A stretch of DNA of 49,945 nt. Origin: an uncultured Opitutales bacterium (GTDB taxonomy: Bacteria; Verrucomicrobiota; Verrucomicrobiia; Opitutales; Intestinicryptomonadaceae). The stretch lies in assembly GCA_944389885.1 (NCBI GenBank), contig CALXNZ010000019.1, positions 1 to 49,945 of the forward strand, in the 5' to 3' direction. The notes under the pieces are model-generated. The model was not told where the DNA came from and made no database searches. It saw only the letters and a list, made by a program, of their open reading frames with translations. Shown here in pieces: positions 42,791-49,945 of this stretch (positions within the stretch are counted from its first letter, which is position 1; every line of letters starts with the position of its first letter). The position numbers were made by a program, and so were the translations under genes.

Positions 42791-43819
42791 ATGGCAGTAC
42801 CGCTTTCACAGGTTTGCACAGTGGCTAAATACGCCATTACGAACACGCTAAAAGGAAGAAAAAAATATCCGTTAGTCTTAATGCTGGAACCGTTATTTCA
42901 ATGCAATCTCGCATGCTCGGGTTGCGGAAAGATTCAATACCCAAAAAATATTCTCGACATGCGCATGCCTAAGGAGAAGGCATGGGCCGCCATTGAAGAG
43001 TGTGGAGCGCCGGTAGTTAGCATAGCCGGCGGAGAGCCTCTGCTTCACCCGGAAATGCCTGAAATGGTGGAAGGTTTCGTAAAGAGAAAAAAATATGTGT
43101 ATATGTGCACAAACGCGCAGATACTCCTATCTAAGATAGACAAATTTAAGCCGAGCAAGTACTTGTCGCTTGGAATCCACCTCGACGGCACCAAGAGAAT
43201 GCACGACAAGGGAGTAAATCGGGACGGCGCCTACGACACCGCTGTCAGAGGCATAAAGGAAGCCCTCAAAAGAGGTTTCCGCGTGACCACAAACACAACG
43301 ATTTTTAACAATGCCGACCCTGAGGAAATAAGGGGATTTTTCGACGACGTAATGGCCTTGGGTGTGGAGGGCATGATGTTGTCCCCCGGCTTCCCTTACG
43401 ATAAAGCCCCGAATCAAGACATATTTTTAGAGCGCAATAAGACAGTCGAGCTTTTTAGGAAAATCCTCTCCAACCCCCACAAGAATTGGATTTTTAATCA
43501 TTCTCCGGGCTTTCTCGCATTTTTAAAGGGCGAGCAGGAATACGAATGCACCCCGTGGGGCAATCCCACATACTCCATTCTGGGCTGGCAAAAGCCATGC
43601 TACCTTATAAACGACGGTTATTGCTCAAGTTTCGCCGAACTGATGAAAGAAATCGAGAAATACGACCTCGGACATAAGGGTACGCGGCCAGAATGCAAGG
43701 ACTGCATGCTGCACAGCGGTTATGAGGCCAGCGCCGTTCGGGACATCTTCGGCAGCATAGGCGGCCTATTCAGGGCTGCAAAACACATGCGCAATTTCAA
43801 GAAGAAAGTCCGTTCGTAA
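42791..43819 (+). CDS. hpnH: Adenosyl-hopene transferase HpnH-like radical SAM enzyme
   Basis: A 342-residue protein. CNLACSGCGK (Cys38, Cys42, Cys45) is the 4Fe-4S/SAM motif, followed by AGGEPLLHPEM, SLGIHLDGTKRMHDKGVNRDGAYD and a C-terminal Cys cluster (PCYLINDGYC, CKDCMLHSGYE). HpnH joins a 5'-deoxyadenosyl group to diploptene, the first step to extended C35 hopanoids. The match over the full length is strong. No squalene-hopene cyclase or other hpn gene is present here, so the substrate is not certain. GAGGG lies 8 bases before the ATG. dinG begins 4-16 bases after its stop. Confidence 0.9.
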   Translation: MAVPLSQVCTVAKYAITNTLKGRKKYPLVLMLEPLFQCNLACSGCGKIQYPKNILDMRMPKEKAWAAIEECGAPVVSIAGGEPLLHPEMPEMVEGFVKRKKYVYMCTNAQILLSKIDKFKPSKYLSLGIHLDGTKRMHDKGVNRDGAYDTAVRGIKEALKRGFRVTTNTTIFNNADPEEIRGFFDDVMALGVEGMMLSPGFPYDKAPNQDIFLERNKTVELFRKILSNPHKNWIFNHSPGFLAFLKGEQEYECTPWGNPTYSILGWQKPCYLINDGYCSSFAELMKEIEKYDLGHKGTRPECKDCMLHSGYEASAVRDIFGSIGGLFRAAKHMRNFKKKVRS

Positions 43820-43835
43820 TTCGGTGCCCGAATGC

Positions 43836-45914
43836 ATGGATAGAGAATCTCTGCCGCAACTGAGCGAGCGGATTTTCTGCGACGGCGGATACGCCGCCGT
43901 GCTGCCTAATTTCGAGCATCGCCCCGAACAGGAGAAAATGGCGCTTTACTGCGCGCAAGCTTTCGCTTCCGACTCTCCACTGCTGTTCGAAGCTGGCACA
44001 GGGGTCGGCAAGAGCCTGGCCTATCTCGTTCCGGGAATAATAGCGGCCGTCCGCTTTAAGCGCCAACTTGTAGTGGCCACACATACCATAGCCCTGCAAC
44101 AGCAAATCATAGAAAAAGACATTCCTCGAATAAGGGAACTGTTTTCGGCCTGCAAAGCCCTCGAAGACTGCGCCGATTTCAAGGAAGCAATACTTCTCGG
44201 GCGCGCAAACTATCTCTGCACGCACAGACTCAAACGGGCTCTCGCGGAAAAACGCGAACTATTCGATACCGAAGAATCCGCGCAGTTGGAATCCATCGCG
44301 GATTGGGCAACCCATACAAAGACAGGATTGTTTGAAGAACTTCCGTACGGAATATCGACCGAAGTATGGAATTGGGTCAACGCGGATTCCTCCTCTTGCT
44401 CCCAAAAGAACTGCTCCGACGGCACTTGTTTTTATAGGAACGCCCGCGCAAAGGCCGCTTCGGCCCAAATAGTAATACTCAACCACAGCCTTCTTTTCTC
44501 GCTTCTTGCGGGGGGAGGCGGAACGGATCCCGATTGCCGCGGAATCTTATTCCCCGACGACATGCTCGTGCTCGACGAAGCGCACCTCGTACCCGACGTC
44601 GCATCTGAATGTTTTGGCATAAGCCTGAGCGCAGGCGGAGTGTCCACGGAGCTGAAACGCATATACGACCCGCGGAAAAAACGCGGTCTAATCACCCGCG
44701 AAGGCCTTTCGGAATTTAGGGATAGGGAAATTGTCGCCGAAGCAATCTCGTCCTGCGAAAAATTCTTCTCGGACGCCCAAAAGCGTTATTTGGAAGAGCG
44801 CAAAACAGTGCGCCTCTCCTCTCCGGACTGGATATCCACCGACGCCCCTCAAAAGCTCGATTCGCTTATACGCCTGCTCGACTCGCTTTCCCAAAACGCT
44901 AAAAGCGAATCCCTCGCGGCCGAAATAAAGGATCACCGCCGCCGCGTCTCTGGCATAAAAAATTCCATGGAGGACTGCCTGTACATATCCGATAACGACT
45001 ATGTGTACTGGCTGGAATCCGACTCCATATCCGGGCATAAAATAAATGTGAACTCTGCCCCGATTGAAGTCGCCGACAAACTGCGCAAGACAATTTTCAG
45101 CAAGGAGACCGGAGTAGTTCTCACCAGCGCCACTCTGGCAGTCGGGGGAGATATGGAAGACTTTTCGTCGAGGATAGGCGCCGACGGCGCCGAAAGCTGC
45201 ATATGCGACTCACCCTTCGACTACGACAACAACATGCGCGTTCTGCTGAATATTGACTCCCCCGAGCCCGACAAAAACTCCCGGAAATTGGACTGTCGAA
45301 GCCTTGCAAAGAACGTGGAAGCCCTATGCGCGCGCGAGCGCGGCGGAACGCTCGTGCTTTTCACCAGCCATTCCGACCTTCGGGCCACTGCCGAAATCCT
45401 GGAAAATTCGGAAATCTTGCGGGGGAGAAACATATATGTGCAAGGGCGCGGGCGCCGTTCCGAACTCATAAAGAATTTTGCGGAAGACGGCAATTCGATA
45501 TTGCTCGGGACAGACACTTTTTGGACCGGAATAGACGTTCCCGGCCCCGCTTTAAGCCAGGTAATAATAACGCGCCTTCCCTTCGAGAATTTCACGCACC
45601 CTTTGATAGAGGCCAGAATGGAGCGGGCCGAAAGCCTCGGGCAAAACGCCTTCACTAAAATATCCCTGCCCTCGGCCATAATTAAATTCAGGCAAGGGAT
45701 AGGGCGCCTCATACGCTCCTCGACCGACAAAGGCACAGTGGCAATCCTCGATTCGCGCATAATTTCCAAAGGATACGGCAAAAATTTTGTGGCGGCAATT
45801 CCATCTCGCAACAGGGAGCGTTTCAGTTCATCTGAGTTTGACAAAAAATCTTCCCTGAAAAATCGCAATAGCCATACAACGGGCGATTGGGAAGAGGAAG
45901 ACTTCCCATTTTAG
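43836..45914 (+). CDS. dinG: DinG/XPD-family ATP-dependent DNA helicase
   Basis: A 692-residue superfamily-2 helicase. Walker A FEAGTGVGKSLAY (~residues 54-60), four Fe-S Cys (~128, 188, 193, 198: CTHR, CSQKNC, TC), DEAH box (247-250), the SATL motif of domain IV (VVLTSATLAVGG), and motif VI RQGIGRLIRS. It unwinds DNA 5'-3' and is tied to repair of R-loops or stalled forks. The start is uncertain: ATG 43836 or in-frame GTG 43824. Neither has a good ribosome-binding site, so coupling to hpnH is likely. The C-terminus is acidic and disordered. Confidence 0.9.
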   Translation: MDRESLPQLSERIFCDGGYAAVLPNFEHRPEQEKMALYCAQAFASDSPLLFEAGTGVGKSLAYLVPGIIAAVRFKRQLVVATHTIALQQQIIEKDIPRIRELFSACKALEDCADFKEAILLGRANYLCTHRLKRALAEKRELFDTEESAQLESIADWATHTKTGLFEELPYGISTEVWNWVNADSSSCSQKNCSDGTCFYRNARAKAASAQIVILNHSLLFSLLAGGGGTDPDCRGILFPDDMLVLDEAHLVPDVASECFGISLSAGGVSTELKRIYDPRKKRGLITREGLSEFRDREIVAEAISSCEKFFSDAQKRYLEERKTVRLSSPDWISTDAPQKLDSLIRLLDSLSQNAKSESLAAEIKDHRRRVSGIKNSMEDCLYISDNDYVYWLESDSISGHKINVNSAPIEVADKLRKTIFSKETGVVLTSATLAVGGDMEDFSSRIGADGAESCICDSPFDYDNNMRVLLNIDSPEPDKNSRKLDCRSLAKNVEALCARERGGTLVLFTSHSDLRATAEILENSEILRGRNIYVQGRGRRSELIKNFAEDGNSILLGTDTFWTGIDVPGPALSQVIITRLPFENFTHPLIEARMERAESLGQNAFTKISLPSAIIKFRQGIGRLIRSSTDKGTVAILDSRIISKGYGKNFVAAIPSRNRERFSSSEFDKKSSLKNRNSHTTGDWEEEDFPF

Positions 45915-46021
45915 CTGAAGGCTATACCGCCCCACAGGAATTATGCACTTAAGAACCGCCAACATGCAGGATCCGCCTCGGCAAGCCATAGAAAAAACTT
46001 TTAAATAGGATAGGCAGAAAT

Positions 46022-46804
46022 ATGAAATTCACACGCACATATTCGGTGAGGGGATCGGAAATAAATCCGGACTACACCTTAAAGGACTATTATTTAGGAA
46101 TGTATTTTCAGGAATGTTTTGCCGAATACGCGGCATCTAAAGGAGCGGCCGCATATGACGTCGCGAAAATCGGCCTTACATGGATTACGAGCGATATCCG
46201 CATGGAATTTTTTCCACCAATGCCGCTCTGGAGGGATTCGATAGGCGTAAGCGTATGGATACACAAAACCGGAGCGGCCAGAATGTTTGTTAATTTCAAG
46301 GCCGAATGCGGTAATAAGACGCTTGCCAAGGGGGCGTCAATCCAGCTAATAGCCGATATGGAAACGCACAAGCCCCAAAAGCTCGGCCGAATTGCCGGCC
46401 TATTTGAAATAGACTCGGAGCATGTTTTTGAAGGAGAGCATTTCGACAAGATAGAACAATTCGACAACGGATGTTGCGCCGATTTCGGAACGACCCAGAC
46501 CACGCAAACAGTCAGATACGACGATCTCGATTTCAATATGCACCTCAACAACGTTCGCTATATCCCGCGGGCCCTCGAGGCAGTTCCAATAGAATATAGG
46601 CTCTCCCACTCGCTCATGGGGTACCGCATAAAATTTGAGCGCGAGGCAAAGTTTGGCGACGAAATCACAAGCATATGCACAAAGCGCGGAAATTCTTTTA
46701 CCCACAGGCTATACAACGCTAAAAGCGGAATTTCACTGTGCGGGATGCAGACCGATTGGAAACCTATAAAATATTTGCAAACTGCGGAAAAAATTTCAGA
46801 CTGA
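46022..46804 (+). CDS. Acyl-ACP thioesterase (FatA/PF01643-like, double hot-dog)
   Basis: A 260-residue protein, apparently cytoplasmic. Domain 1 (FTRTYSVRGSEINPDYTLK, MYFQECFAEYAASKG, GLTWITSDIRMEFF) is followed by domain 2 with DLDFNMHLNNVRYI, the active-site stretch where Asp/Asn/His act, and a closing GYRIKFEREAKFGDE. These enzymes release fatty acids from acyl-ACP; in bacteria the acid is often reused or exported. AGGATAGG precedes the ATG. It is 107 bases after dinG, so it may or may not be in that transcript. Confidence 0.85.
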   Translation: MKFTRTYSVRGSEINPDYTLKDYYLGMYFQECFAEYAASKGAAAYDVAKIGLTWITSDIRMEFFPPMPLWRDSIGVSVWIHKTGAARMFVNFKAECGNKTLAKGASIQLIADMETHKPQKLGRIAGLFEIDSEHVFEGEHFDKIEQFDNGCCADFGTTQTTQTVRYDDLDFNMHLNNVRYIPRALEAVPIEYRLSHSLMGYRIKFEREAKFGDEITSICTKRGNSFTHRLYNAKSGISLCGMQTDWKPIKYLQTAEKISD

Positions 46805-46908
46805 TTCTCAGAAAAATCTGCGCTTTCCCCACTCTTAGGAAAGTTATGGAAGTTTTTAAGCTCAAGATATTTACTTTGTCTTGAAGATTTCAGCATGGAA
46901 GGAGAGGT

Positions 46909-48228
46909 ATGAAGATAACATCGGATTTTTTCAAATCGTGCGCGATTGCGATTGTATGCGCGGCTCTAAGCATAGAAGTCTCCGGGGAAGAAAGCGTACA
47001 TTCAAAAACCCCGTTATTTACCACTTGCCAGGGTAAAGTGGTAGCCGGATACCAGGGCTGGTTCAGGGTCCCTGAAGACGGTTCCGGCGCAAATGAAAAA
47101 AACTGGGGCCATTGGGGACGCGATGGCAAAAGATTCGGAATTTCCAACTGTACCACCGAAGCCTGGCCGCAAACTGACGAATACCCCAAAACCTACCCAA
47201 CAGACTTCAAATTTGAGGACGGAAGCACAGCAAATATTTTCAGCTCGTACGACGAAAGCACGGCAGATGTCCACTTTAAGTGGATGTCGGAATACGGCAT
47301 AGACGGGGCCTTTTTGCAGCGTTTCTATAGTTATACAAGAAATCCCACTGCATGTACTCATACCATAAAAGTGCTCGAAAACTGCCTAAAGGCAGCAAAA
47401 AAGCACGGTGTCGGAATAATCCTCATGTACGACCTCTCCGGAATGCCGCGCGGCAAGGTCGCAGACGGGCTAATCGAGGACTTCAAAAAGATTTCGGACT
47501 CTATAAACCTTACAGGCGGCGACAAGAGCCCATATATGTTTCACAGGGGCAAACCTCTCGTCTGCATTTGGGGAATCGGATTTTCCGACAGGCATTTTTC
47601 GCCTGCGGAAAGCGACGTCCTAAAATTCTTCGATTTTCTAAAGAACGACCCAAAATACGGAGGTTGCTCCATAATGGTGGGAGTGCCCACATATTGGCGG
47701 AGCTTAAAACACGACACTATAACAAATCCGGAATTTCATAAATTTCTCGAAAAATATGTGGATATTGTCTCGCCATGGAGCGTTGGCAGATTGATTCTGC
47801 GCGGCGACAGAGTTGACACTGGCGGGGGATTGTCGCACAAAGAGGAGGTATCGGCTGACATCGCATGGTGCAAGGCCAGAAACATAGACTATATGCCCGT
47901 AGTCTACCCTGGATTTTCTTGGTATAACAAGATGCACGACCGCCTTAAAAACGTAAAATTCAACCACACGCCGCGGGAAAAGGGCAAATTCTTCTGGGAG
48001 GTTGCCTCAAGCGCGGTTTCCGCGGGGGCCGACATGATATATATAGCCATGTTCGATGAGGTTGACGAGGGCACGGCAATATTCAAGATATGTCCGAATC
48101 CGCCAAGATACGATGGTATTCCCATGCTGGATACGGAGGGAATGCCGTCGGACCACTACTTATTTTTGGCTGGAAAATTCCACGATTTGCTAAAAGCAAA
48201 AAAGAGCCTTCCAATGCCTAAAAGATAG
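46909..48228 (+). CDS. Secreted GH71/GH99-like glycoside hydrolase
   Basis: A 439-residue protein with an N-terminal signal-like helix (MKITSDFFKSCAIAIVCAALSIEVSG). VVAGYQGWFRVPEDGSG opens the barrel, EYGIDGAFLQRFYSY and GVGIILMYDLSGM give the middle strands, and YIAMFDEVDEGTAIFK gives the conserved acidic stretch seen in GH71/GH99 relatives (Glu and Asp candidates for catalysis). The substrate is unknown; relatives cut alpha-mannans or alpha-1,3-glucans. A strong GGAAGGAGAGGT ribosome-binding site precedes the ATG. An inverted repeat TCAAGA-N11-TCTTGA (46862-46884) lies 25 bases upstream. Confidence 0.85.
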   Translation: MKITSDFFKSCAIAIVCAALSIEVSGEESVHSKTPLFTTCQGKVVAGYQGWFRVPEDGSGANEKNWGHWGRDGKRFGISNCTTEAWPQTDEYPKTYPTDFKFEDGSTANIFSSYDESTADVHFKWMSEYGIDGAFLQRFYSYTRNPTACTHTIKVLENCLKAAKKHGVGIILMYDLSGMPRGKVADGLIEDFKKISDSINLTGGDKSPYMFHRGKPLVCIWGIGFSDRHFSPAESDVLKFFDFLKNDPKYGGCSIMVGVPTYWRSLKHDTITNPEFHKFLEKYVDIVSPWSVGRLILRGDRVDTGGGLSHKEEVSADIAWCKARNIDYMPVVYPGFSWYNKMHDRLKNVKFNHTPREKGKFFWEVASSAVSAGADMIYIAMFDEVDEGTAIFKICPNPPRYDGIPMLDTEGMPSDHYLFLAGKFHDLLKAKKSLPMPKR

Positions 48229-48257
48229 AAATCTTTTAGATTTGAGAATCTAAGTAC

Positions 48258-48290
48258 AAATTCTCCCTGCGCTGCGGGGGGAATTTTTAT
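48258..48290 (+). terminator. Rho-independent terminator after the GH71/99-like gene
   Basis: AAATTCTCCC (48258-48267) pairs with GGGGGAATTT (48277-48286) around a 9-base loop with one G-T pair. TTTTTATTTT follows. Confidence 0.8.
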
Positions 48291-48608
48291 TTTGAGAATT
48301 TCGGCTCCGACAAATTGCAGGCTATGCCGCATTTTGCAAAATGCTTAGTTGTATTTTGCAATAAAAATAGAAGTTTTAATGGAAGGGCGACCTCCCAAAA
48401 GTTTGGAAAGCTCAAAACAATATTTACGGGTTTTTCGGCAGTGCGTCAAAATGCATAATAGTATGTTTTAATAACATTTCCGATTGCCTCGACAATCGCG
48501 CGTTCGGAAATTTTATTTATGACTATTTTCTCGGATATTCATATGTATTTTACAAAACATATCCATTAAAAACTCGACACTCCTAAACCTATCATTAAAA
48601 TACTCAGC
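48291..48608. promoter_or_regulatory. 318-base intergenic region with palindromes, upstream of an unknown secreted gene
   Basis: It contains a perfect 16-base palindrome GCATTTTGCAAAATGC (48329-48344), a half-copy TATTTTGCAATA nearby (48352-48363), CGATTG-CCTCGA-CAATCG (48481-48498), and ATATGTATTTT/AAAACATAT (48541-48562). These look like operator-type dyads. A 30-codon frame (48379-48471, basic, beginning MEGRPPK) has no ribosome-binding site and is probably not a gene. No clear promoter for the 48609 gene. Confidence 0.4.
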
Positions 48609-49853
48609 ATGATGCGCATATTTTTAGTCAATATAATTGCCGCCCTTTTGCTTTTTTCAGCATCCTTCGCGCGCGCAGAAAAAAAACCTCCAATGAATGC
48701 TTTCGCAGCCCTAACGAGAGCCGGCCCCAACTTTGACTTTATAAGCAAGGTCCCAAAGAACAAAGCAGTTATCCCTACCGCCGACAAACTGTATAAAAAC
48801 GATGTCGTATACTATATTCCCAATGCCGCGGCGGTCGTTGAAAACGACGGAGACGAATTTGAGCTAAAATACAAAATATCGGTTGGCAAAGTCGGGAAAC
48901 CTTTGAAAATTGCCGCAGATGACACTTTTAAAGGCAAGTTGCCAAACAAGCATCTCATCATCACCCTTCCGATCACTCTCAGCTACATGTTTGAAGACTC
49001 GGACGAATACGGGAACTACGAGTTCCTCCTTGAGATTCAAAATCTAAAGACCGGAGAGCGCGCAGAGGCGAGAACCCCAATAACGCTCGCCAAATGGGTA
49101 AGGCCTGAACCTATTAAAGATGAAAAAGAATTAAACGCGGCCATACTGAAATACAATTTGTCCTTTGATCCGAATATCGCCTATTCAATCTTTACGAGCC
49201 CGCATATGTCTTTCTCCGACAATAAGGGGAATTTCGCTTATGCTGTTTACGGATTTCTTAAAACCGCTTTCACAAGAAATAAATTTTTGTTGGCCGAACT
49301 GGAAAAAGAATTTCCAAATGCCAGCCAGAATCAGCGCAAAAACACCATACAGCTTTTTGAAATACTCGGAGAAGGATATAAACTAAAAGGTCTCAACAAA
49401 TCTGAACAAGACTTGAGGGATTCAATGAAGAAGGTCGTCTCTTCCATTCCTAAAACCGATTCGATTCCAAACTCCGGCGCCACTCTCGATATTTTATGGG
49501 GAGAGTTTTTTGGAAGCGGCGAATTCGCGCCGATAGAAAAAATAATTTCTTGCGCCATAGATAATTCCGCCAACTGCGTCAAATTTTCTGAACTGGCCTG
49601 CGCGGGGAAGTCCGCAAATACTGAAATGAACAATATGGAAACGCTTTTGGGCGCAACCGCTATGTCCGCTTGTTGGAGCCTTATTGCCAACTATAATAAG
49701 AACGATCTGGCGAAGAAATATATAACTTGGCATCTTGGAAAATTGCCCAAAGACCGTTTGGAAAGCTTTAACGCGGCTGTCAATGCAACAAACAAGTACC
49801 TGTCGAACAACAAATCCAAAAGAAGCAACGGCAGGCAAGGCAAGGAAAAATAA
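48609..49853 (+). CDS. Secreted protein of unknown function
   Basis: A 414-residue protein. Signal peptide MMRIFLVNIIAALLLFSASFARA. Residues ~55-170 look like a beta-sandwich (LYKNDVVYYIPNAAAVVENDG, HLIITLPITLSYMFEDSDE). Residues ~180-400 are helical (ILKYNLSFDPNIAY, FLLAELEKEFPNASQNQRKN, TLLGATAMSACWSLI), with a Lys/Arg-rich end. No family recognised. There are three Cys in the second half. The start may be either of two adjacent ATGs; no ribosome-binding site is visible. It follows a strong terminator and so has its own control. Confidence 0.68.
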   Translation: MMRIFLVNIIAALLLFSASFARAEKKPPMNAFAALTRAGPNFDFISKVPKNKAVIPTADKLYKNDVVYYIPNAAAVVENDGDEFELKYKISVGKVGKPLKIAADDTFKGKLPNKHLIITLPITLSYMFEDSDEYGNYEFLLEIQNLKTGERAEARTPITLAKWVRPEPIKDEKELNAAILKYNLSFDPNIAYSIFTSPHMSFSDNKGNFAYAVYGFLKTAFTRNKFLLAELEKEFPNASQNQRKNTIQLFEILGEGYKLKGLNKSEQDLRDSMKKVVSSIPKTDSIPNSGATLDILWGEFFGSGEFAPIEKIISCAIDNSANCVKFSELACAGKSANTEMNNMETLLGATAMSACWSLIANYNKNDLAKKYITWHLGKLPKDRLESFNAAVNATNKYLSNNKSKRSNGRQGKEK

Positions 49854-49891
49854 CTGCGGATTGATAATCGCTCTACGTCAAAGATTGTGGA

Positions 49892-49945
49892 ATGGTGGAA
49901 AAAAAAGAGGGCAAAGAGAACGAAAAATGTTCTACAATGCCCGAT
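49892..49945 (+). CDS. Possible start of a CDS cut by the window edge (partial)
   Basis: ATG at 49892 opens a frame that runs to the right edge (18 codons, MVEKKEGKENEKCSTMPD). It begins 39 bases after the unknown secreted gene, with only a weak GTGGA upstream. It is charged and matches no family. Confidence 0.25.
   Translation, partial: MVEKKEGKENEKCSTMPD

Noticed and set aside
45221-45868. 215-codon open frame antisense to dinG
   Set aside because: Lies wholly inside the helicase motifs region of dinG and matches no family.
45915-46021. Small ORF between dinG and the thioesterase gene
   Set aside because: About 21 codons, no ribosome-binding site, no recognisable sequence.
48379-48471. 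30-residue basic ORF beginning MEGRPPK
   Set aside because: No ribosome-binding site, no family match, and it lies in a region of operator-like dyads.

Overview
The window looks like chromosome from a Gram-negative bacterium of the Verrucomicrobiota/PVC type; this assignment is inferred, not proven. The Gram-negative evidence is lpxA, yidC and a DUF481 outer-membrane protein. The PVC-like evidence is two secreted proteins with PEP-CTERM-style tails, a TIGR03790-family protein, a DUF1080 protein, GH71/99- and WbsX-like secreted proteins, a membrane pyrophosphatase and a long Bacteroidetes-type PurM. Codon use is standard: TAA, TGA and TAG all end genes here. No insertion sequence, phage, CRISPR array or integrase was seen.

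Layout. 1-411: tRNA-Thr(UGU) and its terminator. 412-5596 (minus): probable operon of an ArnT-like glycosyltransferase, a VC0807-like membrane protein, an orphan BtuF/FepB-like metal-binding protein and a TIGR03790 protein. 5803-7260: divergent GH28-like enzyme behind four copies of GCC(C)AATTT. 7491-14276 (minus): tight run tolB-like > thrH > purM > ychF > resB > ccsA. 14538-17504: DUF1080 protein and rpsA. 17741-21072: two PEP-CTERM genes that share a nearly identical 3' tag; the second is broken by one in-frame TAG. 21314-24203: divergent pair of secreted carbohydrate-active proteins. 24383-26668: hppA. 27073-27837: unknown protein.

27998-31373 (minus): a large membrane protein with a TolQ/MotA-like C-terminus, translationally coupled to lpxA and followed by pdxA. 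31582-33809: leuC and yebC separated by a strong hairpin. 33927-36851: the classic rpmH-rnpA-yidD-yidC cluster, without dnaA or an origin next to it. 36947-40377: GH13 enzyme, FtsB/DivIC-like protein and a small membrane protein. 40476-42573: mdh and a DUF481 protein. 42791-49853 (plus): hpnH, dinG, an acyl-ACP thioesterase, a GH71/99-like secreted protein and an unknown secreted protein. A possible new gene begins at the right edge.

Function. Housekeeping genes (translation, protein insertion, lipid A, B6, leucine, purine, malate, cytochrome c maturation, ion-pumping PPase) alternate with secreted glycan-active enzymes and surface proteins, as in a polysaccharide-using Gram-negative. No complete new system is evident. 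The items most worth a second look are the PEP-CTERM pair (shared tag and in-frame amber codon), the TolQ-like/lpxA coupling, the lone hpnH, and the repeat cluster upstream of the GH28 gene.
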